From NCBI GenBank assembly GCA_964484195.1, contig CAZAER010000022.1, positions 5,648 through 69,647 on the forward strand: a stretch of DNA of 64,000 bases, written 5' to 3'. This document shows, piece after piece, positions 43,217 to 52,309 of this stretch. The stretch's first letter is position 1, and each line of letters begins with the position of its first letter. The position numbers and the translations under genes are program-made. The notes beneath the pieces are model-generated. The model did not search any database. It saw nothing but the letters and a program-made list of their open reading frames with translations, and was not told the origin of the DNA. The stretch comes from JALHOP01 sp964484195 (GTDB taxonomy: Bacteria > Myxococcota > XYA12-FULL-58-9 > JALHOP01).

Positions 43217-45142
43217 GTGACCCCTTACCGCATCCTGTTGGTCGACGACGACGCGTTCTTCCTGCAGGTCTACGGCGACTTCCTGCGGGCGCGTGGCTTC
43301 GAGGTCGACTGTGTGGCCTCGGGCAAGGCGGCGCTCGAGCTCTTCGTCAAGGGCAAATATCGCCTGGTCGTCGCTGACCTCATCATGCCGCAGATGACCG
43401 GGCTCGAGCTCATCGAGCGCATCCGCGGGCTCGATGCCTTGCAAGACGTGGTGGTGGTTACCGGCGACGACGACGTGCGCACCGCGGTCCGCGCCATGCG
43501 GCTCGGCGTCTACGACTATTTGGTGAAGCCGGTCGAGCCCGAGGAGCTCGTGCACGTCATCGACCGCTTGCACGAACGCTCGACGCTCTACGACGAGCAT
43601 GCGCGGCTCCTCAACGAGAACATCGAGTACGCGGAGATCCAGCGCATCTTCCTGCGCGCATTGCGCATCATGCAGAGCCTCGAGCTCGAGACCGTCTGCG
43701 AACGCTTGCTCGAGACCATGAGCGACGTATCCGGCGCGCAGGGGGCGGCGTTGTGGCTCGCCCGCGACGACAGCAACGAGCTGTCGATGCACGGGTATCG
43801 CGGCCTCGTCGAGCCGGGGAACCTGGCGATGGCCTGGGATCCCGAGACCACGCCGGTGGCGCGCGAGCTGCTCGCTGGCCTGCCGGTTCCGACGACCCGT
43901 GATCTGTCGAAGATGATGGTGACGCACCTGCCGTCGCCGGCCCTTCTCGTGCCACTCGCCAAAGAAGGGCGTCTCATCGGTCTGGTGCAGCTCGTCGACA
44001 AGCTCGGCGGCGGCTTCGACAGCCGTGACATCGGCCACGGCAAGATCCTCGCGGACGCGGCTGCGACCGCTATAGCGCACGCTCGGCGGTTCCGCCATCT
44101 CGAGCGCGTCGGCCTTCGTGACCCGTCCACGTCGGCGTACAACATGACGTATTTCGTCGACTACCTGGGCCGCGAGCTGCACAAGGCGCGGCGTTATCAG
44201 CGCAGCTTCTCGCTGGTGCAGGTATCCGTCGACAACCTCGAGCAGCTCAAGTCGAGCCTCAAGATCGACGTCATTCGCGAGGCGCAGCGTCGCCTCATCA
44301 TGGCGATTGCCCAGACCCTGTCCGACATCGACGTCCTCGCGCGCGTCAACGACGACGAGATGTTCCTGCTCTTGCCGGAGGCGGACTTCCTGCGCGGTCT
44401 GGTGTTCGTCCGCCAAGTCCGCGACGCCATCGCCAAGAATCCCTTCCTCGCCGAGATCGACCGCCTGCATCCTATTCGCGTGAGCTTCGGCCCCGCGGCT
44501 TTCCCGCGCGACGGTGACGATGTCGATCAAATCTTCGCCGCGACGGCGCGCCGCCTCGACGAATCGCGACGCAGCTCGTTCCGCAAGCTCCACCTCGAAG
44601 ACCTCGATTTCTGGAGCGCGGTCGACGTGCTCGTCGGACCGGATGGCCCGTACAGCGGCACCGGCCTGCGAAGCACGCGCCTCATGGCGATGACCGAAGA
44701 CGAGCGCGGCATGTCGCGCCACGCGCTGTTCCCCGAGGGCGCCGTCGAAGACTTGCGCCGCAGCATCTTCGCCGAGGCCAACCGCCAAGGCAGACAACAC
44801 GGTTGGCTCTACGTCGGCGGCAACTTCACCGGCGCCCCGGCTGATCGCAAATCGTTGCAGCAGCTCGGCCGCACCGGCGGCTCGGCCCTCAAGACCTACG
44901 TGCTCGGCCACAAGCGTATCATCGACATCGAAGACAGCTCGACGCTCACCCATGTGCAGGCGCCTGGCGACATCTTCGACCGGCACGAGATCATGCTGCT
45001 GTTGCTCGAGCATGCGGCCTACGGCCTCATCGCACGCCGCCGCAGCGACGGACGACTCTACGGCTTCCACACCGCGGACTGGACCCTCGTCGAAGCGCTC
45101 ATCGACAAGCTCCAAGACGCCTATCACCTGCAGAAAGGGTAG
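43217..45142 (+). CDS. response regulator with GAF and degenerate GGDEF domain
   Basis: 641 aa from GTG 43217. The N-terminal receiver is intact (D54 in VVADLIMPQMTG, K105 in LVKPVEPEE). A GAF-like domain spans about 145-290. A diguanylate-cyclase-like domain spans about 298-455: LRDPSTSAYNMTYFVDYLG corresponds to the DxLTGLxNRR start, but the active-site loop reads VNDDEM instead of GG[DE]EF, so it is unlikely to make c-di-GMP. The last ~185 residues (about 455-641) are of unknown type, with a sequence that could bind a ligand. It is 5 nt upstream of the next regulator. Confidence 0.85.
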   Translation: MTPYRILLVDDDAFFLQVYGDFLRARGFEVDCVASGKAALELFVKGKYRLVVADLIMPQMTGLELIERIRGLDALQDVVVVTGDDDVRTAVRAMRLGVYDYLVKPVEPEELVHVIDRLHERSTLYDEHARLLNENIEYAEIQRIFLRALRIMQSLELETVCERLLETMSDVSGAQGAALWLARDDSNELSMHGYRGLVEPGNLAMAWDPETTPVARELLAGLPVPTTRDLSKMMVTHLPSPALLVPLAKEGRLIGLVQLVDKLGGGFDSRDIGHGKILADAAATAIAHARRFRHLERVGLRDPSTSAYNMTYFVDYLGRELHKARRYQRSFSLVQVSVDNLEQLKSSLKIDVIREAQRRLIMAIAQTLSDIDVLARVNDDEMFLLLPEADFLRGLVFVRQVRDAIAKNPFLAEIDRLHPIRVSFGPAAFPRDGDDVDQIFAATARRLDESRRSSFRKLHLEDLDFWSAVDVLVGPDGPYSGTGLRSTRLMAMTEDERGMSRHALFPEGAVEDLRRSIFAEANRQGRQHGWLYVGGNFTGAPADRKSLQQLGRTGGSALKTYVLGHKRIIDIEDSSTLTHVQAPGDIFDRHEIMLLLLEHAAYGLIARRRSDGRLYGFHTADWTLVEALIDKLQDAYHLQKG

Positions 45143-45147
45143 GGACG

Positions 45148-46644
45148 ATGACCGCTGCGAAGAAGCGTACCATCCTCATCGCCGACCCCGACGTCGAGGT
45201 CGCGCGCTCGCTCAAGAGCGCCTTGCAGGAGCAATACGAGATCCTCGTGGCGCGCGACGGCTCGAAAGCGCTCGAGACCTCGGTGCTGCGTTATCCCGAT
45301 CTCATTCTTTTCTATCGCAACTGTCCGCTCATCGGGGCGACCCAGTTCCTGCGCATCTTGCGCACCAATCCGCGGACCGAAGACATCCCGCTCATCGTTC
45401 TCTCGGACGAGGCGGTTGCGGCCGGCAGCATGCCGGGTTTTCTCGAGGGTATCCTCGTCAAGCCGCTGAACCTCGACGAGGTTCGCGCTCACATCGCGCA
45501 GGTGTTCCGCCGCTCCGATGCCGTCCGCGAAGTCGGACACGAAGCCGGCGCGGTGAGCGGCAACCTCGAGCAAATCTCGATGGCCGACCTGCTCCAGGTC
45601 TTCTCGATGAACCGTCGCACAGGCGTCCTGCAGTTGCAGGGCGGGAGCATCGCCGCCGAGGTCTTCGTCAACGAGGGCCGCATCGAAGAAGCCACCTGCG
45701 GGCCGACGCGCGGCGAGAAGGCGCTCTACCGCATCATCGGGATGAACGAGGGTCGCTTCTCCTTCGTGCCGGGGCGCCAGTCGCCGGTTCGTTCGCTGGA
45801 CGCGACCACCGACGCGTTGCTCATAGAGGGCATGCGCCAGGCCGACGAGCTCGAACGCATGCGCGATGAGCTGCCGGCAGCATCGGTGCGCATCGAGCAG
45901 GCCATCGCCCCCGACGAAGTTCCGCCGGGCCTTCATCCAGTCAACGCCGAGATCATGGCGTTGGTCGCAACCGGTCACGTCGCACGCGTCAGCGACGTCG
46001 TCGATCGCATCACCGCGACGGACCTCGACGCTTACCTCGCGCTACGCTCGCTCCTCACCGCCGGCTTCGTGCGCATCGTCGCTTCGGACGGTGTCGTCGA
46101 TGGCAAGAGCTTGCTCACGCCTGACGAATCGTTCGAGCTGCGCTCGCGCTTGCGCCGTATCGGTTTGCCGCCGAGCTTCATGGGAGCGCCGAAGCTGGTG
46201 CTGGTGATGACCGACCCAGCGGATCTGCGCGCCACGGCCACGATGCTGCAGCGCTGGACGGAGTTCGAGCCAGCCGTCGGCGGCGACCCCGGGACCTTCG
46301 GCACCCTCGGCGTTCTCACTCTCGATCATGGCCTGGTGGTCGACGTCGTGGCGCTGTCGGCCGACCCTGCGCTCGCCCCGTTGGGCTACGCGCTGTCCGC
46401 GGGGGCCATCGCCGCCATCGTCATGGGACCGGCAGACGAGCTCAACGGAGCGCTCCGCTTGGTGGAAGTGGAGCGTCGCGCCTCGGTCGTATTCCTACGC
46501 TTCCCGGGTCAGCCCGCTATCGCGGAGGCTCCGCGGCGCACGATTTTGCCCGTGGCGAGCCTCGCCGAGGCCGAGCTCAGGCAAGCAGTGCAGACGGCGC
46601 TGCGGCATGGCGCAACCGCCGACCTGCGCGGCATGACGATCTAG
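45148..46644 (+). CDS. pseudo-receiver protein with DUF4388 (PATAN) domain
   Basis: 498 aa. The N-terminus has the receiver fold (about 8-122) but the phospho-acceptor Asp is replaced by Tyr56 in PDLILFYRNCP, so it should not be phosphorylated in the usual way. A PATAN (DUF4388) domain follows at about 135-215 (SMADLLQVFSMNRRTGVLQL, NEGRFSF). A winged-helix-like segment (about 265-310) and a C-terminal ~165-residue domain of uncertain fold follow. PATAN proteins are frequent in myxobacteria and often tied to surface motility or GTPase signalling. Its TAG shares CTAG with the convergent FHA gene. Confidence 0.8.
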   Translation: MTAAKKRTILIADPDVEVARSLKSALQEQYEILVARDGSKALETSVLRYPDLILFYRNCPLIGATQFLRILRTNPRTEDIPLIVLSDEAVAAGSMPGFLEGILVKPLNLDEVRAHIAQVFRRSDAVREVGHEAGAVSGNLEQISMADLLQVFSMNRRTGVLQLQGGSIAAEVFVNEGRIEEATCGPTRGEKALYRIIGMNEGRFSFVPGRQSPVRSLDATTDALLIEGMRQADELERMRDELPAASVRIEQAIAPDEVPPGLHPVNAEIMALVATGHVARVSDVVDRITATDLDAYLALRSLLTAGFVRIVASDGVVDGKSLLTPDESFELRSRLRRIGLPPSFMGAPKLVLVMTDPADLRATATMLQRWTEFEPAVGGDPGTFGTLGVLTLDHGLVVDVVALSADPALAPLGYALSAGAIAAIVMGPADELNGALRLVEVERRASVVFLRFPGQPAIAEAPRRTILPVASLAEAELRQAVQTALRHGATADLRGMTI

Positions 46645-47093
46645 CGGATTTTTACCGCGAGCTCGCTGTTGCCGATGGCGATGACGTCGCCGTCCGCGAT
46701 CAGCGCCGAACCCACGCGCTCGGCGTTGATGAAGGTGCCGTTGGTGCTCGCGAGATCGATGATGCCGACGCCGCCGCTGTCGTAGAACAGCATGGCGTGA
46801 GCGCGTGAGATCGAATCGTCGGCGAAGATGATGTCGGGGCCACGCTCGAAGGCGGAGGCGTTGAAGGCGGCCATGTTGCCGACGGTCGCCGCGGGGGCGC
46901 GCTCCTTGAGATGCTTCGAGAGGATGTCGGCGGCGGCGCTGTCGAGCACGCGATTGCCGTCGCGATCGATGAAGGCCGTCTCGGTCTCCGAGAGGTGGCG
47001 GCCGATGAGGCGGCAGGATCCGAGATCGATGCTGACCGTGTCGCCGTCGTTGGGACCGGATGTAACCGAGAAGACCGCGCGGTGCGACGTCAT
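46641..47093 (-). CDS. FHA-domain protein
   Basis: A 150-aa protein from ATG 47093, chosen because the fold begins here; the open frame further upstream is noise. The first ~75 residues have an unusual start with GRHLSETETAFIDRD, and the FHA domain core lies at about 88-140 (DDSISRAHAMLFYDSG, DLASTNGTFINAE). FHA domains bind phosphothreonine, and Ser/Thr kinases and PP2C are encoded in this window. The gene is single and convergent with the PATAN protein gene (CTAG stop overlap). Confidence 0.85.
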   Translation of the reverse strand: MTSHRAVFSVTSGPNDGDTVSIDLGSCRLIGRHLSETETAFIDRDGNRVLDSAAADILSKHLKERAPAATVGNMAAFNASAFERGPDIIFADDSISRAHAMLFYDSGGVGIIDLASTNGTFINAERVGSALIADGDVIAIGNSELAVKIR

Positions 47094-47219
47094 GACTTCG
47101 AGTTCTGACAGACCCGTGGGAGGCGGTGCAAGACCCCGCCGCGTTGGTGATGCTCCCACCGATCGACCTTGGCGCGCTGCGGCAAGCGACGCTATGTTAG
47201 CTGACGGAGGATCTATACG

Positions 47220-49025
47220 ATGGCTAGTAGCGCACCGACGAGCTCGCCCAACCCCTACCTCGCGACCGGCGGTTCCTTCGTGCACGTTCCGGTGCTGAGC
47301 GGCGAGATCTTCACGCCCGAGCGCTTCAGCGACGAGCAGCGCCAGTATCGCGCCACCGCGCTCGAGTTCTCGCAGAAAGAAGTCGAGTCGCGCGTCGAGG
47401 AGATCGACGCCAAGAAGCCGGGAGTCATGCCCGATCTCATGAAGAAGGCTGCCGAGCTCGGGCTCTTCATGGTGGAGATTCCGGAGGCCTACGGTGGTCT
47501 CGGTCTCGACAAGGTCACCGGCATGCTGGTCGCCGAGGCCATGGCGCGGGTCGGCTCGTTTGCGGTCACCTACGGCGCCCACACCAACATCGGCACCATG
47601 CCGATCGTCTTCTACGGGACGCACGAGCAGAAGCAGCGCTACTTGCCCCGCCTGGCTTCCGGCGAGTGGATTGGCGCCTACTGCCTCTCGGAGCCCGACA
47701 GCGGCAGCGACGCCTTGGCCGCTAAAACGGTCGCGAAGCTCACACCCGACGGTAAGCACTACGTGCTGAACGGCACCAAGCAGTGGATCACCAACGGTGC
47801 GTTCGCCAACGTCTTCACGATCTTCGCGCAGGTCGACGGTGACAAGTTCACCGCCTTCATCGTCGAAAAGTCCTTCAAGGGCGTCTCGCACGGTGCCGAG
47901 GAGCACAAGCTCGGCATCCGCGGCAGCTCCACCACGCAGATCATCCTCGAAGACGTGAAGGTTCCGGTCGAGAACGTGCTCGGCGAGGTCGGTCGCGGTC
48001 ACAAGATCGCGTTCAACATCTTGAACATCGGCCGTTGGAAGCTCGGCTCGGGCTCGATTGGCGGCGCCAAGTACGCGCTCGGGATCGGTGTGCGCTACGC
48101 CAAGGAGCGCAAGCAGTTCAAGAAGCCCATCGCGTCGTTCGGCCTCATCCGCCAAAAGATCGCGGAGGCCGCGACGCTCATCTACGCCGGTGAGGCCATG
48201 GCGTACCGCTTGGGTGGAGTCATCGACGAGAAGATCGGCGAGCTCGACGCCCAAGCCGCCGACTACCACAAGAAGGCCATCACCATTATCGAGGACTTCA
48301 CCATCGAAGCTTCGGTCTTGAAGATCTTCGGTAGCGAGGCGCTCTACAAGATTGCCGACGACATGCTGCAGGTGCACGGCGGCAACGGCTATGTCGAAGA
48401 CTATCCCGTCGAGCGCATTCTGCGCGACGCCCGCATCAACCGCATCTTCGAAGGCACCAACGAGATCAATCGCTTGATCATCCCCGCGACGCTCTTCAAG
48501 CGCGCTCTCGATGGTCAGATGCCGCTCATGGAGTACACCGCGAGCATCATCGACGAGCTCGGTCGCCCCGACACCTTGCCGAAGCGTCAGCCCGGTCCTC
48601 TCGGAGCCGAGGCCTGGGCCACGGAGCTTGCAAAGCGCGCCGTCGTCTACGCTGCGAGCTATGCCGCCCAGAAGTACATGCAGGACTTGCGCGAGAAGCA
48701 GCTCTTGCTGGGAGCGTTGGCGGATTGTTTGGTCGACATCTACGGCATGGATTCGGTCGTTGGCCGCGCCAACCAGGCGATCCGCGCCGAAGGCGAGGCG
48801 AAGGGCGAGGCTCACCGCCAGCTCGCGTCGCTGTATTGCTTCGAGGCCCGCGCCGACGTTTTCCAACGCCTGCGCCGTGTCGCCATGATGATGGCGGAGG
48901 GCGAGGAGCTCGAGATGCTCTACGCAAACCTCGAGAAGCTCGACCAGCGTTACCGCGTCGACTTCATGCGCCTCCAAGACGACGTCGCGGAGCGCATGAT
49001 CGAAGACGACGGTTACACGATCTGA
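47220..49025 (+). CDS. acyl-CoA dehydrogenase of the VLCAD/ACAD9 type
   Basis: A 601-aa FAD enzyme that oxidises acyl-CoA to trans-2-enoyl-CoA in beta-oxidation. Signatures: AYCLSEPDSGSDA (about 157-169), KQWITNGAFANV, and the C-terminal QVHGGNGYVEDYPVERI with the catalytic Glu in RIFEGTNEI. The extra ~190-residue C-terminal domain is that of very-long-chain enzymes, which are homodimeric and often membrane-associated. GGAGG precedes ATG 47220. No electron-transfer flavoprotein gene is adjacent. Confidence 0.94.
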   Translation: MASSAPTSSPNPYLATGGSFVHVPVLSGEIFTPERFSDEQRQYRATALEFSQKEVESRVEEIDAKKPGVMPDLMKKAAELGLFMVEIPEAYGGLGLDKVTGMLVAEAMARVGSFAVTYGAHTNIGTMPIVFYGTHEQKQRYLPRLASGEWIGAYCLSEPDSGSDALAAKTVAKLTPDGKHYVLNGTKQWITNGAFANVFTIFAQVDGDKFTAFIVEKSFKGVSHGAEEHKLGIRGSSTTQIILEDVKVPVENVLGEVGRGHKIAFNILNIGRWKLGSGSIGGAKYALGIGVRYAKERKQFKKPIASFGLIRQKIAEAATLIYAGEAMAYRLGGVIDEKIGELDAQAADYHKKAITIIEDFTIEASVLKIFGSEALYKIADDMLQVHGGNGYVEDYPVERILRDARINRIFEGTNEINRLIIPATLFKRALDGQMPLMEYTASIIDELGRPDTLPKRQPGPLGAEAWATELAKRAVVYAASYAAQKYMQDLREKQLLLGALADCLVDIYGMDSVVGRANQAIRAEGEAKGEAHRQLASLYCFEARADVFQRLRRVAMMMAEGEELEMLYANLEKLDQRYRVDFMRLQDDVAERMIEDDGYTI

Positions 49026-49092
49026 GGCCCACGAAGATGCCGGTGACGGCTGGGAGTTTGCGCTCTTGTCGGAATCCGCCGATGATGCGCCC

Positions 49093-49854
49093 GTGAGCCA
49101 GGCGCGCCTGCGTTTTTCCCACGCGATGCTGACTGACGTTGGTCGCGTGCGCCAACGCAACGAGGATATGGCGGACGCCAACCCTCGGAGGGGTATCTAC
49201 GTGCTCGCGGACGGCATGGGTGGCCATCCCGCCGGCAACGTCGCCTCGAAGACCGCGGTCGATGCGCTCATCGCTCACTTGGTCGGCAAGGGGACGCGCG
49301 ACCGTCCGACCAAGCTCCGCGAATCGGTATTGGTTGCGAACCGCGCCGTCTTGCAGCTCGCGGAGACCGATCCGTCGATGCACGGCATGGGCACGACGGT
49401 CTGCGTGCTGTGGATCTCACAAGCCCGGGCTTATCTCGCGCACATCGGCGACTCGCGCATCTACGTCATGCGTGACGGCGAGCTGCACCAAATCACCCGC
49501 GACCATACCGTCGTGCGCGAGCTCATCGACCGCGGCGAGCTCGCCGAAGGCTCGGTAGAAGCGCAGCGCATTGGCCACATCCTCACGCAAGCGGTCGGGC
49601 TCGAGCCGCATGTCGAGCCGGATCTCGGCATGATGCCGCCGAAGGCCGGCGACATCTACATGATGTGCAGCGATGGCCTGTCGGACACCGTGCCCGACTC
49701 CGCGATGGCGGAGATCATGCGTCAGCACAACGACGTGAAGGCGTGTGCGCATGCGCTCGTGGCCGCGGCTCTCGAGGCGGGCGGCCATGACAACGTCACG
49801 GTGCTCATCGTGCGCTGCGAGGCGGCGAAGGCGCGGAAGAAAAAAAGCAGCTAG
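49093..49854 (+). CDS. PP2C-type protein phosphatase
   Basis: About 253 aa from GTG 49093; a TTG at 49066 gives 262 aa. The PP2C metal motifs are present: DVGRVRQRNED, VLADGMGGHPAG, LAHIGDSRIYVMRDG, CSDGLSD and GGHDNVTVLIV. This PPM/PrpC-type enzyme removes phosphate from Ser/Thr and is a probable counterpart of Ser/Thr kinases such as the one at 12694. It follows the acyl-CoA dehydrogenase gene by about 40-70 nt. Its TAG shares CTAG with the convergent hydrolase gene. Confidence 0.92.
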   Translation: MSQARLRFSHAMLTDVGRVRQRNEDMADANPRRGIYVLADGMGGHPAGNVASKTAVDALIAHLVGKGTRDRPTKLRESVLVANRAVLQLAETDPSMHGMGTTVCVLWISQARAYLAHIGDSRIYVMRDGELHQITRDHTVVRELIDRGELAEGSVEAQRIGHILTQAVGLEPHVEPDLGMMPPKAGDIYMMCSDGLSDTVPDSAMAEIMRQHNDVKACAHALVAAALEAGGHDNVTVLIVRCEAAKARKKKSS

Positions 49855-50669
49855 CGCGCGATCATCTTGCGGAGCGCTTCGTGGATGCGGGTGTGCACGC
49901 CGGGGTCGAGAGGCGTGTTGTGCAAGGCATCGGGACGCGTCACCAGCGACTTCTCTCCCGCATAAGCTTCGAACACGAGCTGCTGGTACTTCGGGAGCAC
50001 GACCTCGTCTTTGGTGGAGCTCACGAAAAGTGCCGGGCACTTCGAGGCACGGGCGTTGCTCACGCTGTCGAGTGTGTCGGGGATCTGGCGGGCGACTTGT
50101 TTCGCCAGAATCCACAGGTTCCACCAGCCATACTCACCGACGATGATCTCCCGCAGCGCCGGTGGGTTGACCAGGATGGCACCTGCCGCGGGACGCGTCG
50201 CGGAGACGTGGAGCGCCGCGGTGGTGCCGAGGCTCGTTCCAATCACCACGATGGGCTTGTCTCCGGCGAGAGACTTCACGTGGTCGAAGGCGATGGCGGC
50301 TGCGTTTGCGACACCCTCGAGCGAGGCGGGGCCTTGGCTCATGCCGAAGCCCGGGTAGTTCACCGCCCAGAGCTCGATGCCGAGCTCGCCATAGACTCTC
50401 CCCTCGCTCGTCACCCAACGATCGGCGAGGTCGGCATTGCCGTAGAAACGCACGGCGTAGCCACGCGCCTGGGGATGCGGCACGCGCCAGAGCTCGATGG
50501 ATGCGTCGCCTTCGCGGACGAAATGCTGCTCGGCGGGCGGGGCCGCGCCTTCACTCGGCTGCGGGAAGATGACGAGCTTGTCGGCGAGAGACACGCAGGA
50601 CGGAATGATAGCGCAGAGCGCGACCCACCCCAGCACGATCGACGCGCAGCGCAGCCACCAGGCCATCAC
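49851..50669 (-). CDS. membrane-anchored alpha/beta hydrolase
   Basis: 272 aa. An N-terminal hydrophobic stretch (WLRCASIVLGWVALCAIIPSC) may be a membrane anchor or a lipoprotein signal (IPSC). The core is an alpha/beta hydrolase: GNADLADRW, NYPGFGMSQGP, nucleophile elbow VVIGTSLGTTAA and acid/His in SSTKDEVVLP and DALHNTPL. It looks like a Bem46/serine-hydrolase-type esterase; the substrate is unknown. The start overlaps the end of the upstream gene. Confidence 0.8.
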   Translation of the reverse strand: MMAWWLRCASIVLGWVALCAIIPSCVSLADKLVIFPQPSEGAAPPAEQHFVREGDASIELWRVPHPQARGYAVRFYGNADLADRWVTSEGRVYGELGIELWAVNYPGFGMSQGPASLEGVANAAAIAFDHVKSLAGDKPIVVIGTSLGTTAALHVSATRPAAGAILVNPPALREIIVGEYGWWNLWILAKQVARQIPDTLDSVSNARASKCPALFVSSTKDEVVLPKYQQLVFEAYAGEKSLVTRPDALHNTPLDPGVHTRIHEALRKMIAR

Positions 50670-51604
50670 GCCAAGAGAGCGGTGAGCTTCTGGGCGGCGT
50701 CGTAGTCGATGTTCTTGAAGCGTGGTCTGTAATTGTCGAACAGACGACCGTAGACGTCCTTGGCAACGGGGTCGCGCTCGGCAGCGGGGAGCGCATGGAG
50801 AGCGGCCTCGAGTGAAGCGATGGGCCCGTCGAGGTCTCCGGTCGCAGTCTCGATGACGCGCATCGTGTCGAGGACCGCTAGGTGACGCGCAATCTGCTCG
50901 CGCGCCTTGGCGTCTCCCAAGCCTTCATCCTCGATCGAACGGCTCAGGATCGCTGTGACCGCCGGCGAGAACCAAATGTGTCGATCCTTCAAGTCTTCGC
51001 GGGTCGCGCGTGCGACCTTCGCGATCGCTGCGCGCTCCAGCGGACGTTCTTTCGCTGCGTCCAAGAGCCGGACGAATGGCTCCATAGCGTCGCCGTCCAG
51101 CAGGGCATCGGCCATTTTCGCCTTCTGCCGCTTGGCCAGCCGCTCGATGCCATACGTCGAGCCGAAGAACGTGGCGGCGCCTGCGAACAATGACCCGAGG
51201 AGCACCGCTGCGACGTCTTTGTAGTACCAGCTGTCCGCGACCCGGTGGGTCCAGCCTTCGCGGTAGCTGTACGAGTAGGCGGCGCCGTTTGGCCAAAAGT
51301 CGTAGGTAAGCGCGGCGGTGACGCCAATACCCAGTGCCGCCGTCGCCGGCAGGAGCCAACGGCTGGCCGCGACTTTGGTCAACCGACTCTCGGCATTCGC
51401 GCCGTAGGGGCGGGTAATGGCAGCGAGGACCGCATTCGCCCGACGCTCCGCCGATTCGACCGCATCGACCGAAGCCTTCATCGCGGAAAGGGTGACGACC
51501 GGAGTCGGCACCATGGCGTTGACGGGGGTGACTTGTAGGGGGGCGATCGAAGACGCCGGATCGACAACTTGGGTAGCCACAGGTCTCGGACCGAGCGATT
51601 CCAT
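50666..51604 (-). CDS. hypothetical membrane protein
   Basis: 312 aa from ATG 51604. The N-terminus (about 1-65) is Ala/Pro/Thr-rich and without a signal. Two hydrophobic segments (LLPATAALGIGVTAALTY and VAAVLLGSLFAGAATFFGS) lie at about 95-160. The C-terminal ~130 residues are helical and charged (KMADALLDGDAMEPFVRLLD), with a repeating helix-turn pattern. No family is recognised. It ends in the start of the hydrolase gene (4-nt overlap) and is divergent from the BMC vertex genes, with 140 nt between start codons. Confidence 0.65.
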   Translation of the reverse strand: MESLGPRPVATQVVDPASSIAPLQVTPVNAMVPTPVVTLSAMKASVDAVESAERRANAVLAAITRPYGANAESRLTKVAASRWLLPATAALGIGVTAALTYDFWPNGAAYSYSYREGWTHRVADSWYYKDVAAVLLGSLFAGAATFFGSTYGIERLAKRQKAKMADALLDGDAMEPFVRLLDAAKERPLERAAIAKVARATREDLKDRHIWFSPAVTAILSRSIEDEGLGDAKAREQIARHLAVLDTMRVIETATGDLDGPIASLEAALHALPAAERDPVAKDVYGRLFDNYRPRFKNIDYDAAQKLTALLA

Positions 51605-51744
51605 CCAGTTTCCCGCTTTCGTTGCTCCGTTTTCGTTCGCTTCTCCGAGTTGTTGCGCCCTCGGCGGGTGACACGCTGGTCTCGGCCCCCTAGGCAACGG
51701 TTGGCTTGTCGATCCCGGAGCCTGCGTGCTACCTCCTGCGACCG

Positions 51745-52038
51745 ATGTACCTCGGGGTCGTCATCGGTACCGTTGTGGCCGAGCAAAAGGCCGAAGGCCT
51801 GAACGGGCGCACCTTCCTCTTGGTGCAGCCGGTCGACGACCAGCAAGCGCCGGTTGGACCGATGCAGGTCGCGGTCGACACCGTCAAAGCCGGTCCCAAG
51901 GACCTGGTGGTTTTGGTCGGCTCGCGCGAAGCGGCGCTCGCCCTCGACCCGTGGTTCGTGCCGGTGGATGCTGCGATCGTCGGCATTGTCGACGACCTCA
52001 ACGTCGCCGAGGCCAAGCGAAGGGCGGCGGCTCGCTGA
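51745..52038 (+). CDS. BMC vertex protein, EutN/CcmL family (BMC-P), copy 1
   Basis: 97 aa from ATG 51745. The EutN/CcmL fold is complete: VIGTVVAEQKAEGLNGRTFL, QVAVDTVKAGPKDLVVLVG and the closing VPVDAAIVGIVDDL. These proteins form pentamers that cap the vertices of bacterial microcompartment shells. The C-terminal ~10 residues (NVAEAKRRAAAR) extend the usual end. The stop TGA overlaps the ATG of the second copy (TGATG). No hexamer gene is nearby, so the shell must be completed from elsewhere in the genome. Confidence 0.9.
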   Translation: MYLGVVIGTVVAEQKAEGLNGRTFLLVQPVDDQQAPVGPMQVAVDTVKAGPKDLVVLVGSREAALALDPWFVPVDAAIVGIVDDLNVAEAKRRAAAR

Positions 52039-52307
52039 TGCGCGTCTGCGAAGTCATCGGCAACGTGGTCGCCAGCGCCCATCACCCCGCGTACGACAAC
52101 GCGAAGCTCATGGTGGTGCAGCCGCTCGATGACTCAGGCAACAAGGTCGGCGCCTCCTTGCTCGCCATCGATCGCGTCCAGGCCGGCGTCGGTGACCGCG
52201 TCCTCATCATGGGTGAGGGCAACGGCGTTCGTCAGCTTTTGGGCAAAGACGCCGGTCCGATTCAGGTGCTCATCGTCGGCATTGTCGACGCAGTGGAGAG
52301 AGCGTGA
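52038..52307 (+). CDS. BMC vertex protein, EutN/CcmL family (BMC-P), copy 2
   Basis: An 89-aa paralogue of the preceding protein with the family motifs VIGNVVASAHHPAYDNAKLM, LLAIDRVQAGVGDRVLIMGEG and VLIVGIVDAV. It differs enough from copy 1 (short identity outside the motifs) to be a distinct pentamer type, as in shells that use several BMC-P species. ATG 52038 overlaps the previous stop codon. The aldolase start follows 3 nt after this stop. Confidence 0.92.
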   Translation: MRVCEVIGNVVASAHHPAYDNAKLMVVQPLDDSGNKVGASLLAIDRVQAGVGDRVLIMGEGNGVRQLLGKDAGPIQVLIVGIVDAVERA

Positions 52308-52309
52308 CC

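Noticed and set aside
43049..45127. A 692-codon open frame on the minus strand
   Set aside because: It is antisense to the receiver/GAF/GGDEF-like gene, whose motifs are clear; the antisense product has no recognisable domain.
47094..49181. A long upstream extension of the FHA protein on the minus strand
   Set aside because: The extension is antisense to the acyl-CoA dehydrogenase; the FHA protein starts naturally at ATG 47093.
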